Origin: Chenopodium formosanum
Taxonomy: Eukaryota > Streptophyta > Magnoliopsida > Caryophyllales > Amaranthaceae
Assembly (NCBI GenBank): GCA_024500155.1
Contig: CM044865.1
Span: 36,573,776 to 36,637,775, forward strand
Direction: 5' to 3'
DNA: 64,000 nt
Part shown: piece after piece, positions 12,310-26,800 of the stretch
Layout: every line of letters begins with the position of its first letter
Numbering within the stretch: the first letter of the stretch is position 1
Translations under genes and position numbers: made by a program
The notes under the pieces: generated by a model
Told to the model about the DNA's origin: nothing
What the model saw: the letters and a program-made list of their open reading frames with translations, nothing else
Databases searched by the model: none

Positions 12310-15300
12310 AAATTTATGTTAATGTATAAATACATATAGTTTTAGGAAAAATTGACAAAAATAATCTCAACTTTGCCTCATTCACAAAATAATTACTACT
12401 TTCGATTATTTTTTAATAATCCGAACTTTGATACGAATTTACTCTCAATAGTCCCAAGTGACTTTAATTAACACTTATAAAAATTGTTAATTATTAATTA
12501 ACACTCAACTAACCTTTTTTTTTTATTGAAATCAACACTTAACTAGCTAAATTAACTTTGCCTTAAAAAAATAAAAAATAAATAAATAAATAAAACTAAA
12601 AATAAAACCCACAACCACGCTCCCAGACCACGCCCTACCCTCCGCCGCCGTGCCCAGACTCCCCTTCCCCCACCGCGCACAGTCTCCCCTTCCCCCACCG
12701 CGCCCAGTCTCCCCTTTCCCCCGCACCGGCGCTGCCTAACCCTACCCATGCGTCGCCACCTAATCCACTATACCCAACAATGGTGCGATCTCCATTCTCT
12801 CCCCACCAATCCCAATTTCCGCCATCTCCATTCTCCACCATTAGTGCCGCTCGCGTCAAAGCTAAAAAAGGCTCTCAATCGCAGGAGTTTTTTTACGGTA
12901 TGGGAGGAGTTTCTTAGGGCTGTTTCGGTGGAGGGAAGGGGGTTTCGGGATGGGGTAATGGTGGTTTAGAGGCCAGCGCACGGGTCTGGGTGCGGCGGAA
13001 GGGCAGGGGTGGATGGATGGCCGGCCCGAGAAGATGGTTTGGCTAGTAGAGAAGTAGGTGGTTGATTTTTAGTTATTTAATTAATTATTTTCGTAAATTT
13101 TGTTTAAATTTATTTTATTATATTTTTATTTTTTTTAACCAATTAGTTACAAGGCGACACATGTTAGATAACTTGTTATAACACGTTAGATGACCGGATG
13201 GGACCATTGGAAGCAAATTCGTATCAAAGTTCGGATTATTAAAAAAAAATCAAAAGTATAGATTATTTTAGGTGAATGAGGCAAAATTGTGATTATTTTT
13301 GTCAATTTTTCCATAGTTTTATATTAATGTTTAGGAAATACTTACATTAATAATATCACCTTTGCCTCATCTTTACAGAACAATCCCACCTTATACCCCC
13401 ATCTTCTCAAAACGATCCTTTTTACTAAATTTTTTTTAATTTTTCTTTTCATCTCTCTTCCATCCTCACCACTCTCCACCAAGCAATCACAACCAGCACA
13501 CCTCCATAACCACCACCCCCACTAAATAACCAAACTGACTCCACCCCACCACCCACAACTCCACCCTTGAACGAACTCCATTGCTACCGAATCCCCAAAA
13601 CTCTACCCCCCACCTATACCCTTACGCTTACCCCAAACCAGTCGGAAACAATCTCACGCTCACCCCACTACCGATCTTAATGGGATTAATAACTTAGGAA
13701 AGGGGCGGGGTTTTCTGTTCGGCAAGGTAAGGGGTGGGGGTTGTTGTTCAGTGGGGAAGGTGGGTAGGAAGAAGGGAAAGAGAGGAGGAAAGAGAAGGAA
13801 TAGGGGAAGAGGGAACAAGGGAGGGTGGCTACCATGTCCGGGAGGGAAACGAAGAAGAGGTGGGTCCGGGGGAGGCCTCGCTGGTCCATCACAGAGGAGC
13901 GATAGGAGAAGGAAGGAGAAAGGTTTTTTTATTCCTTTATTATTTTAAAAAAATAAATATTATTAAAAAAAACAATCAGAAGGTGACATGTGGAAGTTAT
14001 CTCCTAAAACTTGTTGCTAATTTCTCAACTCGGTAAAAGGCTTGTTTTGAGAATATGGGGCATTAAGGTGAGATTATGTGCAGAATATGCAAAGGTGGGA
14101 TTGTTTAGAAAAGATGCGAAAAATGAGGGATTATTAGTTTTAATATTTCCTAATATTTATGTATAGTTTATATTTATGTTTATATATATGTTTATTAATG
14201 TTTATGTTAATGTTATTGCATATATTTATGTTAATGTTAATGTTAATGTTTATGGAAAGTATAAAATTGATTACTCCCTTAAAAGAAAGGGCTCCTTTTC
14301 TCTATCACCCTTCCTGCTACGACCAGACATTAAGGAGAAGATGATTGAAAAATGCTCGAATTTGCGTATAGATGGCGAAGAGGCTATTGATTTTGGAAGT
14401 CTAGACCCAGGCGAGGAGAAGCATAATCTATTGGGCGTGTTCTCACAAAGAGGGCGTACAATGTGGATACCTTAAAGAAGACGATGACCAGTGTGTGGGC
14501 GCCTGCGAATGGACTTGTTATTAGGATCCTTAGCCCTAAATTGTATGCCTTTTAATTTTTTCATTGAAAGGATATGGCGAAAGTGTTGGAAGGGAGACCT
14601 TGGTGCTTTGATAATATGTTGATTTTGCTTATAGAAATTGAAGGGGACGAACAACCTCATCAGATGACTTTAACCCATTCTCCCTTCTGGGTGAGTGAAA
14701 AATCTCCCGTTTAACTGTCGATCCGACGTCTATGTGAAAGCCTTGATGCGAGGATGGGGCGAAATTTTGGAGTTGGGGGAAGATAATTGGGAGTAGGGCG
14801 TTATCGTAGGGTGAAGGTGATGCTTGATACTACTCTGCCTTTACGAAGAAACCAGAAAATAATTGATAAAAGAGGAAAAGAAGTGATAGTGGAATTTGCA
14901 TATGAGAGACTCCCGCACTTTAGCTTTGCGTGTGGCGTCATGGGCCACTCGGAAAGGATTGTCAAGTTGTATTTGAGGAAGAAAAGGAGAAGAAACTTGG
15001 GTGGGACATAAGCTAAGCCACGCCTAGGAAGGGGAGGTCGGAAGAAGTAGAAGAGATTGAGGGGATTTTATCTAAGAAGAAGACTCTCTTTGTAACTAAG
15101 GAATCATGTTTCACATGGTCAAGGGTTAAAAGGGGCTCTAAATGATGAGGGGACTCTGGCTATATGTGATGCCGTAGAAAAGGAAAATTCGATTCCTATA
15201 GTTGAACCACAGGTGTGTAACTTGGAAAGTGGGGAGACTTTTGGTAGTGATTCTAGGTGCAACCTGTATAAGTCAGAGAGACTTCCCTACCAAATTCTCA

Positions 15301-18300
15301 TTTTGCCTTGAATTTTGTTGTGGGGAAAAGTGAGTTGGTGGATAAGGAAGGTAGCAAGAAGATAAGAAAGGGTGGCAGAGAGTTTATGCGTGGCAAACTT
15401 GAGATTATGAGTGCTAACACTCACAAAAAGAGCACTGGACTCGAATGACATAGAGATTGAAGGAGATACGGATTCAGCCAAGAAATTGAAGCTCAATTCG
15501 GAGTTGACCTTTGATCATGAAAAGGTGGTGGTTGGCGAGGGCCAACCCCACCTAGCATTATGAATATTCTATGCTAGGACTGCCGAGGGGTGGCAACCCT
15601 CAGTTCGTCAGCTCCGCAATGGAGCAACTTCTATGCCCTGGATATTCTGTTTTTATCCGAAACAAAAATTAATAAATTGGAGGTGGAAAACTTGAAGGAC
15701 ATACTTGCCTTCTCTAACTCATTTGGCGTGGCTATTAAGGGTCGTGCGGGTGGTCTCTGCCTATACTGGTCTCTGCCTATACTGGAAGGAAGAGGTGGCT
15801 TTCTCTCTTGTTTCTTTCTCACAAAACCATATATGTGGTGATATAAGGTAGGGAGAGGTTGTTTGGAGGTTCGTGGGTCTCTATGGCTAGCCAAAAGAAG
15901 AGGATAAGCATAAAATTTGGGCTCTCATTAATTAAACACCTTTGTGTGGAAGCTGACATTCCTTTGATTTTCGGTGGAGACTTTAATGAAGTTTTAGGTT
16001 ACCATGAGATTGAGGGGGGTGCTCACAAAGTGCGTAAAGAGAAGAAGTGGTTGAGGTGTGATGCACGAGGGATTTGGGTTTCACGGGACAATGATATACT
16101 TGGGAACGTGGTGATACTGTTGAAACTTGCATCCGTGAAAGGCTTGACAGGTTCCTTGCTACCCAATCTTGGTTGGACTTAAATCCTAATGCGACAGTTG
16201 AGCATTTGATGCGATATAAATCTGATCACACGACGATTCTAATGAGACATAAAGCTTCCCTGAAGAAGAAAAAGGGGAAGAGGAAGGAGTTTAAATTTAA
16301 AACGTGTTGGCTCTTAGGTGATAGCTGTGAAAATGCGGTGAAAGGTGCGTGGGAACATGCTGTGCCCCTGCCTGTGTGCGATGGAGCGGTGATAAATTCA
16401 GACATGGGAAAGAAAATAAGGGAGGTGGAAAGGGTGCAGCTTCGTCCTATTTCTCATGAGTCGTGCAAGGAGGGTGCTAGGCTCGAAAAATTGCTTGATG
16501 ACCTCATTGAAAATCAGGAAGCATATTGGTACATTAGATCCCAGGTTGCGGAAGTGAAGGATGGGGACAGAAACACCAAGTATTTCCACCATAATGCTTC
16601 TCAGAGAAAGAGCAAGAACCGCATTGAGGGGTTGTTCGATGTTGATGACATTTGGCAATTGAGTGAACGCCGCATTGAGGAACTCAGTATTATGAGAAAA
16701 TCATCTCCTCCACGAATCCTACGATTGAGAATATGGAGCTCTGTGCCGCCTACTATTACGAGTGACATGAATAGGGAGCTGCCGAGACCATTCACCAGGG
16801 AGAAAATCTATGGGGCCCTTAATCAGATGCAACCCTACAAGGCACCCGGACCGGATGGGATGCACGCAATCTTCTATTAGCATTTTTGGCATATATTGGG
16901 TAATGATGTCATAAATTTTGTTAGTAACATTTTACATGGCATTTCCTCTATATCAATCAATCAATCAATCAAAGCCTTAATCCCAAAAGTGGGGTCGGCT
17001 AACATGAACCAAATTTGATTATTCCGTGTAGTCATCAACATAAATCTTTCTCCTCCATCCCTTACGATCCAAAACTTCATCCTCACGTAAATCCATGCAC
17101 TTCATATCCTTCCTCACTCCTTCCAACCAAGTCATCTTTGGTCTCCCTCTTCCTCGTTTAATCCCTCCATGGTCCCACTCTTCCACTCTTCGCACCGGTG
17201 CACCCTCGGGTCTCCGTCTTACATGTCCAAACCAACGCAGACGATTTTCCCTTAATTTATCTACAATGCCCGCCACACCTACTTTCTTGCGAATAACCTC
17301 ATTTCTGATTCTATCTCTTAAAGTGTTTCCACACATCCACCTTAACATGCGCATTTCCGTAACCTCCATCTTTTTAATATGCTCTTTCTTAGAAGCCCAA
17401 CATTCTGTACCATAGAGCAACACTGGTCTTATGGCAGTCCTGTAGAATTTTCCCTTCAACTTTAAGGGAATGCTGCGGTCGCATAGCACTCCCGTGGCCG
17501 CTCTCCATTTAAGCCACCCTGACTTAATCCTGTGGGTCACGTCTTGATCAATGTCACCATTCTTCTGGATGATCGACCCTAGGTACTTAAAACATTCACT
17601 CATGGTCAAATCCTTTCCATCCAAACTCACCACTTCATTGCTTGTCCCCCTCTGAGTGCCAAAACGACATACCAAATATTCAGTCTTACTCCGACTTAGC
17701 TTAAACCCTCTAGATTCCAACCTTTGCCTCCATTGCTCCAACTTGACATTAACCCCATCCTTAGTCTCATCCACCAAAACGATATCATCTGCGAACAGCA
17801 TACACCATGGAACCTCATCTTGAATTGGTCTAGTTAATTCGTCTAGAACCGTTGCAAAAAGAAAAGGGCTTAATGCAGACCCTTGATGCAATCCGATTGT
17901 AATAGGGAAATCTTTTGTCAACCCTCCGCATGTCCTCACATTTGTTGACACATCCCGATACATATCCTTAACTAGGTCTACATACCTTCGTGGGATACCT
18001 TTCTTCAACATTTCCTCTATATGTGATGTGAATAATAGTAACATTGTATTGATTCTTAAAATTAAGTCCCCAAAATATATGACTGAATTCCGACCCATAG
18101 CTCTTTGCAATGTGATTTATAAGATTGTTACCAAAGCTCTTGTTATCGGACTAAAAAATATTCTCCCTGGAATTGTAATGAAGAATCAAAGTGCATTTGT
18201 TCCGGGGCGTTTGATTACTGATAATGCCTTAATTGCTTTGGAGATTTTTCATTCTATGAATAGAAACAAGGGTAGGAAAGGCTTGGTTGCCATGAAACTT

Positions 18301-21300
18301 GATATGAGCAAAGCTTATGATAGAGTAGAGTGGGGCTTCCTGAAAAAATTGCTCCTGACGATGGGTTTTGATGGAAGGTGGGTGAACTTAATTTTGGACT
18401 GTATATCAACGGTCAAGTACTCTTTTGTGATTAATTGGAAGGTTTGTGGGTCGGTTTCACCATCTAGAGGGCTCCGGCAAGGGGATCCCTTGTCACCGTA
18501 CCTTTTTATTCTCATTGTGGATGCATTCTCTAGAATGATGAACACTGAGTAGAGTAAGAGCCTTCATGGGGCTCGTGCTAGCCACAATGGTCCGGAGGTT
18601 TCTCACCTTTTTTTTCAGATGAAGGTCTTCTTTTCACTAGGGCCACTCGACAGAATTGCTCAATTATTGTTAATATTCTCAACCAGTACGAGGCAGCATC
18701 CGGGCAGAAAATTAATAATTATAAATCGGAGGTCTCTTTTAGTAGAGGAGTGAACAGTTCGCAGAAAGAGGAGCTATTAGCAATTCTTAACATGAGAAGT
18801 GTCGACATACATGAGAAATACCTAGGGAATCCTACTGCCCTTGGTAGATCTAAAAAGGCGGTTTTTGGTGCTCTCCTAGATCGTGTTTGGAAGAAATTAC
18901 AAGGTTGGAAGGAAAAACTTCTTTTGAGGGCCAGGAAAGAAATTTTGCTCAAAGCGGCGATCCAAGCCATACCAACCTACCTCATTGGAGTCTACAAAAT
19001 CCCATTCGAAATTATTCATCAAATCCACTTGGCAATGGCAAAGTTTTGGTAGGGACAAAAAGGGACGAGACGTAAGATCCACTGGAAGAGTTGGGAGTCC
19101 ATGTGCACGTTGAAATGCTTAGGGAAAATGGGATTTAAGGACTTAATAGTCTTTAATGACGCCCTTCTTGATCGACAGGCGTGGAGTATTATTAGGGAGC
19201 CTAGCTATCTAATGAGTCGAGTTATGAAAGCCAAGTACTTTGCTAGATCAACGTTCTTGGAGTCTTCCTTGGGCTATACTGCAGCTTCTCTGGGAAAGGA
19301 ATATGGGGGTCGAAAGCTCTTATCAAATAGGGGATGTTGTGGAGGGTTGGAAATAGGGATTCTATTGACAATTGGTCCGATCCGTGGTTAACCGATGATG
19401 AGAGCGGGTTTGCTTCGACCACGAGGAGCTGCATTATGCATTATGTGAGAGATTTGATGATTGCCGAGAAGAATGAGTGGGATGTGGACCTTATTGAACA
19501 GCATTTGCAAAAGAGATGTGAGGTGTATCCTTGCACTTCCTCTCATTGATCGAGTTTAAGCTGATGAGGTGTTTGGGCATTCTCGAATAATGGTAATTAC
19601 ACTGTACATGCTAGGGAAGGGTTGCAATTTGGATAATTTTCAAGAGCATTCGTGGCAATTAGCCCGCAACTTAGCCGCCACCACCTCCACCACCACTTAT
19701 CCAACCCAAACGCATACCCAGACTTGAAATCCTTCTCCCAATCCTATCCTACCCAGACTCAAAACCACTAATCCCACATAGCCGAAACTACCCATACCAG
19801 AATTCACCAACCCACCGAAACCACAATTCTACCTATCTAGAACCCAAAACCCCAACTCCCACCATTTCCTTCTCGGTTCTCCCTTTCAATTAAATTTTGG
19901 GCTGAATTAGGGGTGGTCGTACGCCATTGATGTTGTGGGTGTTGTTTTCAGTTGTGTTGTAGGTGTTGTGGGTTGGTCGTGGATGTTGTAATGAGTGATT
20001 ATAGGTGGTGGTGTTTGTGGTGGTCCCGTGGATGGTGTGTTGAGTGGTGTTGGTGGATGATAATGGAGGAAGGGAGAGGAGACAAACAAACAGGAAGGGG
20101 AAGAAGATAGAAGTTTTTTTTTTTAAATTAAAAATAAAATTTTGATGAATCTGGAATTGCCACGTGGATAGTAACCGGTTATAAAGGGTAAAGTGGCGTG
20201 GTGGGATTGTTGGAAGAAAATATATAGTAAACTTAGGATTATTCAGGGTTAATCGAAAAGTTGGATTATTTTGAGACAATGAGGCGAGGGTTGGATTATT
20301 CTTGTTAAACTTTCCGATGAATTATACAATAACACAAAATTAGCAAGATTTCACTTAACTATATTTTACGTTACATTTTAATCACTAAATATGGTTAAAC
20401 AAAAACACGTTAATAGCAGCAAAAGTCAACCTTTTACGAATAAAATGCAAAAGAGAAAAAAAGTTATTTCATTTAATAAAAGTTCTTATACTAAGAAATA
20501 GTTCAAGAGTTTAAGCACATCATAAATTAATTTTTTTAGTGATCTTGGATAGATGGCTGAGTCAGATAAAACCCAAAACTCTTTGGGTCGATTTACCCAA
20601 AGCATGAACAGTATTTAAAAAACCTATTAGTCAACTTACATCAAACCCTAAATGCTAAAGCATATGCAGACACTTCAACACCAATTGAACTAGTTGACAT
20701 CACGTTTTAAAGTTATCCCTTACAGACCGAAAACTTCAATTTGATAAACTAAAATCGGCTACAAAACATGTAGGACTGTTGTTTATTTTAAACCGTGGAT
20801 TGATCAAACCAAAATTTGAAAGATAAACTTCATGTCCCACAAAAACACATCAGTATAACATTAATTTATTTACCTTCCTATGTACAAAACAAAGAAAAGT
20901 ACACACAAACATACACCTGTAACCCACCATGCAGACACACAAACTCACCCACCCAAAGCTACGCGGGGTGAGAAGGATGGAGAATAAACACAAAAATAAC
21001 AAAAAACACACAATGTAACAAGAAGAGAAAAGAAGCGAGGAAGCTAGGATTGCTCTTACAAAGGGTTGATGACGCCAAAATTCTGGAAGTGACTTTCTCT
21101 ACATCAAGAGGAAACGTTTGTAAGAACCACAAGCCATAAGTTGGAATATACCAAAATACCAAATCATTTCCCTTTAAAAAACCACAATGAAAATGGGGAA
21201 CAAAAACAACCTAAAATTGATGAGAACAAAAGTTCAAATCTAGGGCGTAAGAGAACTGCAAAATCTTAACAAGCTTTCCTTAGAATGATGGCTGATGTTG

Positions 21301-23758
21301 TGCCACCTTTAACCCATTTAATTTACCTACACAATGGGATTTGGAATGGACTCATATGTTGGGCTTGAATTTGTGTAATATATTGCACGGATCAAAGACA
21401 CTTGATGGAACTGCTACGTATAAAATATTATTTATGTTGAAACCCCAAGCGGTTTTTCCATACTATTACAGTGCGATTCTAAATAACTTTGTTTTAGTCT
21501 TTTGGATCCACTATGTTACGAAATGCTTAGTTTAGCCCAATTAATTTTCAAATTAAAAGCTTAGAGTGGACTTACTTCGTAATCTAGGAAGCTCGCACAC
21601 AGTTTGTTAGGTTACTGTCTAAAATTAGTGTTGTTTCTATTCTATGCAAGGTTTTAGTGTTTTACATGGCTATGTCTACATAAAAAGTTCCATATACTAG
21701 TCAAAGTTTGAATGTTTAAGAATATGAAATCAATCTATAATGAGCCTTAACTTTTACCGAGTAAAGAAGATAACTTCATTCATTATTCACAACTTCATTG
21801 GCTTAATAGCCACTTCTTAAAAAAAATCGCTTTTGCTCCTTAAAATCACTTCCCTCCATATAAGTCACCTAATTAAGCAGAGTTGATAATTTCAAAATTG
21901 CAATGCATCATATGTTTCAGCCTAGTAATCACTCTACATAAACCAATACTCTAATGCCTCTTTTAAACAATGTCATTAAATATAAGAATGGTTCCGGGTA
22001 TTTATACAACTTTCAATGGAATATACAGTGTGAATACATTTGAATTTGTGATAATGCCCATTCATAGCTTGATCTACTGATCTCAACTTATTTTTCCATC
22101 TTCATAATGCCTCACAAAACTTTTTCCAAAGAAACCTAGAGATTCTAGTATCACTTCGTTCTGTGGGTGGAGCCTTACATTTATATCCTAGGTGTTATTT
22201 ATTTTACTAACTAGAATCGCTCTTGGAAAATATGGCATTTTTGCATCATACACCACTTTCTTATAAGGAAAATATGGTATTTTCATGTTAGTAATGGTCT
22301 AACACGTTTTTTTTATTCTTTGGCTTAAGTTAGTTTACATCATCAAAACACATATAGTTTGACTAAAAGATTCTGGTATAACGGACAATGACTAGTATTT
22401 TAGCAAGAATACTTAAAGTTCTCCGTGTTAATGGTTTCTGTAAGTTTTTGACAATTACTAACTATTCTCACAAGTCTGAGTTAAGAATTATCTTTTTATT
22501 AACTCTTGGATCTACACCAAGCATGGCACTCTTAAAAGTCCAAGCATCATAGGCTATTATCATAACACTCTTACACCTTAAATGTTGGAGGTGACAAACG
22601 GAAACTAGAATTACGAAAATAACCTTGAAGTAGCATATATATATGGAAAAATGGAAACTAAAAATCCAACCTTTGCACGGTCTGACAATAAAAATCTAAC
22701 CTTCCATTAATCTCATAAAAATCCAACCTTTATACCCCACCTTCTCTCACAGATCTATTTGACCTTTAACCTATTAAACAGGTTAAAAAGTTTTTTTCTT
22801 TTTTTAATTATATTAATTTCCCTTCTCACTCCTCCTCTTTCTCTCGCCTCTCTCCAACAATCCACCAATCCAACAATTCCTCCACCCCAACCCACCAAAA
22901 ACCCGACCAGCCAGCCAACCTAAAACCCGACAACCCAAAAACCCCGACCACCCCAGCCAACCCCGGCCCACAAAACCCGGCCCTAACACCAACCACCCTA
23001 AACCCCGACCACCCCAAAACCCCAACCACCCAAGCCAACCTAAAACCCGACCACCCCAGCCACCCACGAAACTCGACCCACAAAACCCGGCCCTTATACC
23101 AACCACCCTAAAACCCCGACCACCGCAGCCAACCTAAAACCCGACCACCCCTAAACTCACCCCTTATTTCTTCTTGTTTAAGGGTATGGGTGTCGTGGGT
23201 GGTCGTGTTTAGGGGTGACGTGGGTGGTCGTGTTTGGGGGTGGTCGTGTTTGGGGGTAGTCCGTGGTCGAGTTTGGGGGTGGCTGTGGTGGTCAGTTTCG
23301 GGTAAGGGGTGGTAGGATTTAAGGGTATGGGTGGTCAGTTTCGAGTAAAGGGTGGTAGAATTTAAGGGCATGGGTGGCTGCGGTAGAATTTAAGGGCATG
23401 GGTGGCTGTGGTGGTCAGTTTCGGGTAAGGGGGGTTGGTGTGGTGGTTTAAGGTGGTCAGGTTTCAAGGTTAGGGGAGGTGCGGTGGGGATGTGGTGGTT
23501 AGGTGCGGTGGGGATGGGGTGGTCAGGGAAGGAGTTGGGGATGGGGATTTTGGCTTTTCTGATTTTTTTTTTTTTTTCTTTTAATTTTTTTTTGTTTTTT
23601 AATGATTAAAAAAATAATTGACCAATTAATGACTGACACGTGGCACATAGCTTACAAAAATCGGTCATCAATAGGTAATGGATCTGTGCGAGAAGGTCGT
23701 GTATAAAGGTGGATTTTTGTGAGATTAATTAAAGGTTGGATTTTTAGTTTCCACTTTT

Positions 23759-23852
<94 letters not shown>

Positions 23853-26800
23853 ATATTTGATGGATGTACATGATAATATATCCCATATTCATAAACAAAA
23901 TCTGAAAAGTTTTTTCAAATATGCAGGCAGAAGTATCTACCTTGCAGTGCTGCTGAAATACAGGAAAAACAGTTTCGTCTTTTACGATAATTTCTGCATG
24001 TTTCCTGTGCAGTATAACCCACTATTCCCCACCGCCCAAAAAAATGAATAAATAACACAAAAAAATTAAAAAAATAATAAAATAAAAATAAAATAACACA
24101 AAAAATAAAAATAAAATAAAATAAAATAAACATTACTTTACCGAAGTAAATACTACAAGCATATTCAAACCACTAAGTTCATAAAAATCACACCTGAGAG
24201 CCTTTACGCCAATTTGTAACAGGAATAACAGGTTGCATCTTTGGATTGTAACGTCCATCCTTTGTGTCAGCAAAACTATCAATACCATCAAACAAAACAA
24301 AATTTAATAGTTTTCTTTTCATAAACCCAATGCAGAAGCATTCGACGATGTACTTGGTCTTTTTCATAAGAATATTGCATTAGTCTTAAAGCTCAACAGA
24401 GGCCTTGCATGGCGTTTATGTTGGCTTTAATACAAAGGTTGTGAGTTGTATGAAAGTAACAAATACGTAGTTTGGAAGTAAAGCACGGTAGCTGGCCCAA
24501 TTAGTTAAGTAATAATCTCGTTTGGACTCTTCATATTTTAGAACTACTATGTTTGGAATTGGTTTACAAGATTATCCATTGTAATAGAATTCATGTCATA
24601 AGCAATTAGGAATATTGTTTTTCTGATTTCTTTAGATGGCATGAGACCTGATTAGTCAATCTTAAGCAAGCTAAGTTGATTTCCTTAAGATGTTAAGAGT
24701 TAGAGACTTGTCATCTTAGTAGATCTGAGTTTTAGTCCTTGTAAATAGTCATATGAGCTAGACAGATACATTTAGGTGTGAAGTAAATTTAAAAATATAT
24801 GTCAGTTTGTGCTTCAGAAATTTGTGTGTTCTCGTAATATTTGGTGATTAAATTCTATAAAGTTGTGGCCAATTGAATTGGTTGAACAACTTGAACTCAT
24901 TGATTCTTTAATTTGGTTTTTGTTGGATGTAATTCCTTTTGAGAATAAATTAAAGTTACTGTTTTCCGCATTTGTATTTTTTTTTTTTTTCTAAATCAAA
25001 TACATCATCTTGGTAATAGTGCTCTTAACCTATTGATACTTTTATTTTATTTTTGTATTGTATTATGCGCTCCTATTTAAAAATCTAAGAACTGTAGCAA
25101 GTTTAAGTCTTTTTTCTCAAAATCTTAGGTCATCAATTTTTCCCGAAGAGATTGGTGAAACCGTTTTTCTAAACTCCTAATTTTGACAAAAGAATCTATC
25201 CAAGGCCATATGGTTTCTTCAAGATTGTTAGGATTTCGCAGGGAAGAATTCAAAGGATTGGATTCTTCAATTAGAGGATTTTTTCAATCTTATCTAGTTA
25301 AATGTGGAGGAGAGGTTAATTATTGCCATCATTGGACTTAAAAGTGATGCACTGGGATATTTGAAAGGGAGTAACGATAGCTGTTCCATAAGTGGTGATT
25401 AAGTGAGGCTGCATTTTAGCTCACCCCCGATGAGTTTCCTTCACTACTCTAAGTTGGGTGACAAGGTGCGGCACCCTAGTACTCTCTATGAGTTCGTTCC
25501 AATCTCAGCGAGAATTTCCAGAAATAGAAATAGATTAATAAGATTCACTTCGAGAGACCAGAGCCACCACATGTAGTAGAGGAGCTTGGTGGCAGCTGGG
25601 TGGAGATTTCTGGCAAAGAGTTCCAGAAGCAATAGAGTGTGGAAAATAATACGTAGTAGATTAAATCACCCAAGCGTATTGTTAGATTTGGCCTTCAATT
25701 GATCCTTTCAAGGCTTGGAAATCTGTGCTTAACGATTTTATAATGTATTTCCTGAGGAACTACTGCCTGAACTACATATGATTCGGACTGAGCATCACAA
25801 GGATTACGTTTCAGGATAATCTTTAACTAGTAAGACAGCTTGTGGGTCAAATCCTTGATAAACTGAATAATAGCAATGGAAATTTGAGAAAAGAATGGAA
25901 AGGGGTTAAGTGAGGGAAAGCAAAAGTCCATGCGTAGTATCTGCCTTGTTATTACATTTGTTAGATTGGACTATACTAGATGGTGAACAAAGCTCTATAG
26001 TGTTTTCGAAAATTCGATCTTATCAAGAATTTTCATAGTTTTAGTGATGCAAGTCTAAGCATGAAGAACTTCGAAGATTTGCTTATCATGCATCAAGATA
26101 GTTTATCCCTAAACATTGATTCAAGCCAAGCATTGCATGGACACTTTCTTGGATATCAAAGCAAAGCCACGGTTTGCTTAGTGGTTTTTCTTGGAGTCTA
26201 GTTCACTTTCTTGAACTTTCTTGAATTTTCTTTACTTAGATTTTGCTTACAAGTTTTTACCTTTCACTTGAAAGGGTTTTTCTTGGTTCAAGCATTAGGA
26301 TCTTTAATCTTTATTTAGTTCTTTAATTTTTATTTATTTATTTAGTTGCTTTAAAAATCAGTTAGTTAGCAAAATAAATCAGTTTAGGCGTGTGCTTGTT
26401 CTCCAAGGAGTTTGGTGTATGCTTGTGCGCAAGGTGCTTGCTCTTCAAGCAAGTTAGAATTCTAGTTTAATTAGGATTGAATTAGGAACTTGTCCTAATC
26501 TTCCTAGGTAAACTAAGTCTTATAAATAGGGCTGTAAAACACACGAATAAACATATAGAGATTAACATTCAGATTTATTTCTTAAGTTGCATACTTGAGT
26601 TTTTGTTGATTGAGATCAATTGCTGTTTTGCTTGTTTTAGTTAAAACATTCGTTTGGATTGATTAATTAGGTGGATTCTTAATTGATTAATCTTAGTTTT
26701 TGTGTAATTCTTGGTGGATTTCCTGTATAGAATTAGACTTAAACATATCCCTTGTGTTTTGTTGATTTTCGGATCAATAATTCACATCATTTAGTCTACT

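Larger units (their letters stand above)
15580..19600 (+). pseudogene. L1 ORF2 (endonuclease and reverse transcriptase), broken
   Basis: Endonuclease pieces: ILFLSETKI near 15640 and FGGDFNEVLGYHE near 15970. Then KDGDRNTKYFHHNASQRKSK (16560-16618) and APGPDGMHAIF. After the RTE insertion come NQSAFVPGRLITDN, MKLDMSKAYDRVEW and SRGLRQGDPLSPYLF, so the first catalytic aspartate is intact. The FADD block near 18610-18650 is frameshifted. The C-terminal part (18750-19600) keeps the YLGNPT and GWKEKLL stretches. Multiple stops make it non-functional. Confidence 0.82.
14278..19640 (+). mobile_element. Decayed L1-type LINE, interrupted by an RTE copy
   Basis: Two degenerate frames in L1 order: a gag-like first ORF with a zinc knuckle (14.3-15.0 kb), then endonuclease and reverse transcriptase (15.6-19.6 kb). 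Stops and frameshifts occur throughout. An RTE fragment at 16954-18008 splits the reverse transcriptase between YKAPGPDGM and the next block (EFRPIALCNVIYKIV). The 3' end is lost where a Mutator-like sequence begins; neither poly(A) nor target duplication is visible. Intron 7 of the GT14 gene. Confidence 0.85.

Noticed and set aside
12552..12969. Frames in the GC-rich core of a Mutator-like element (also 13686-14036, 22813-23371, 51342-51590)
   Set aside because: Composition-driven, overlapping on both strands, no recognisable domain; explained by C- and G-rich element cores.
17095..17415. 106-codon frame, duplicated at 6644-6964 on the other strand
   Set aside because: Antisense shadow of the RTE reverse transcriptase in both copies.
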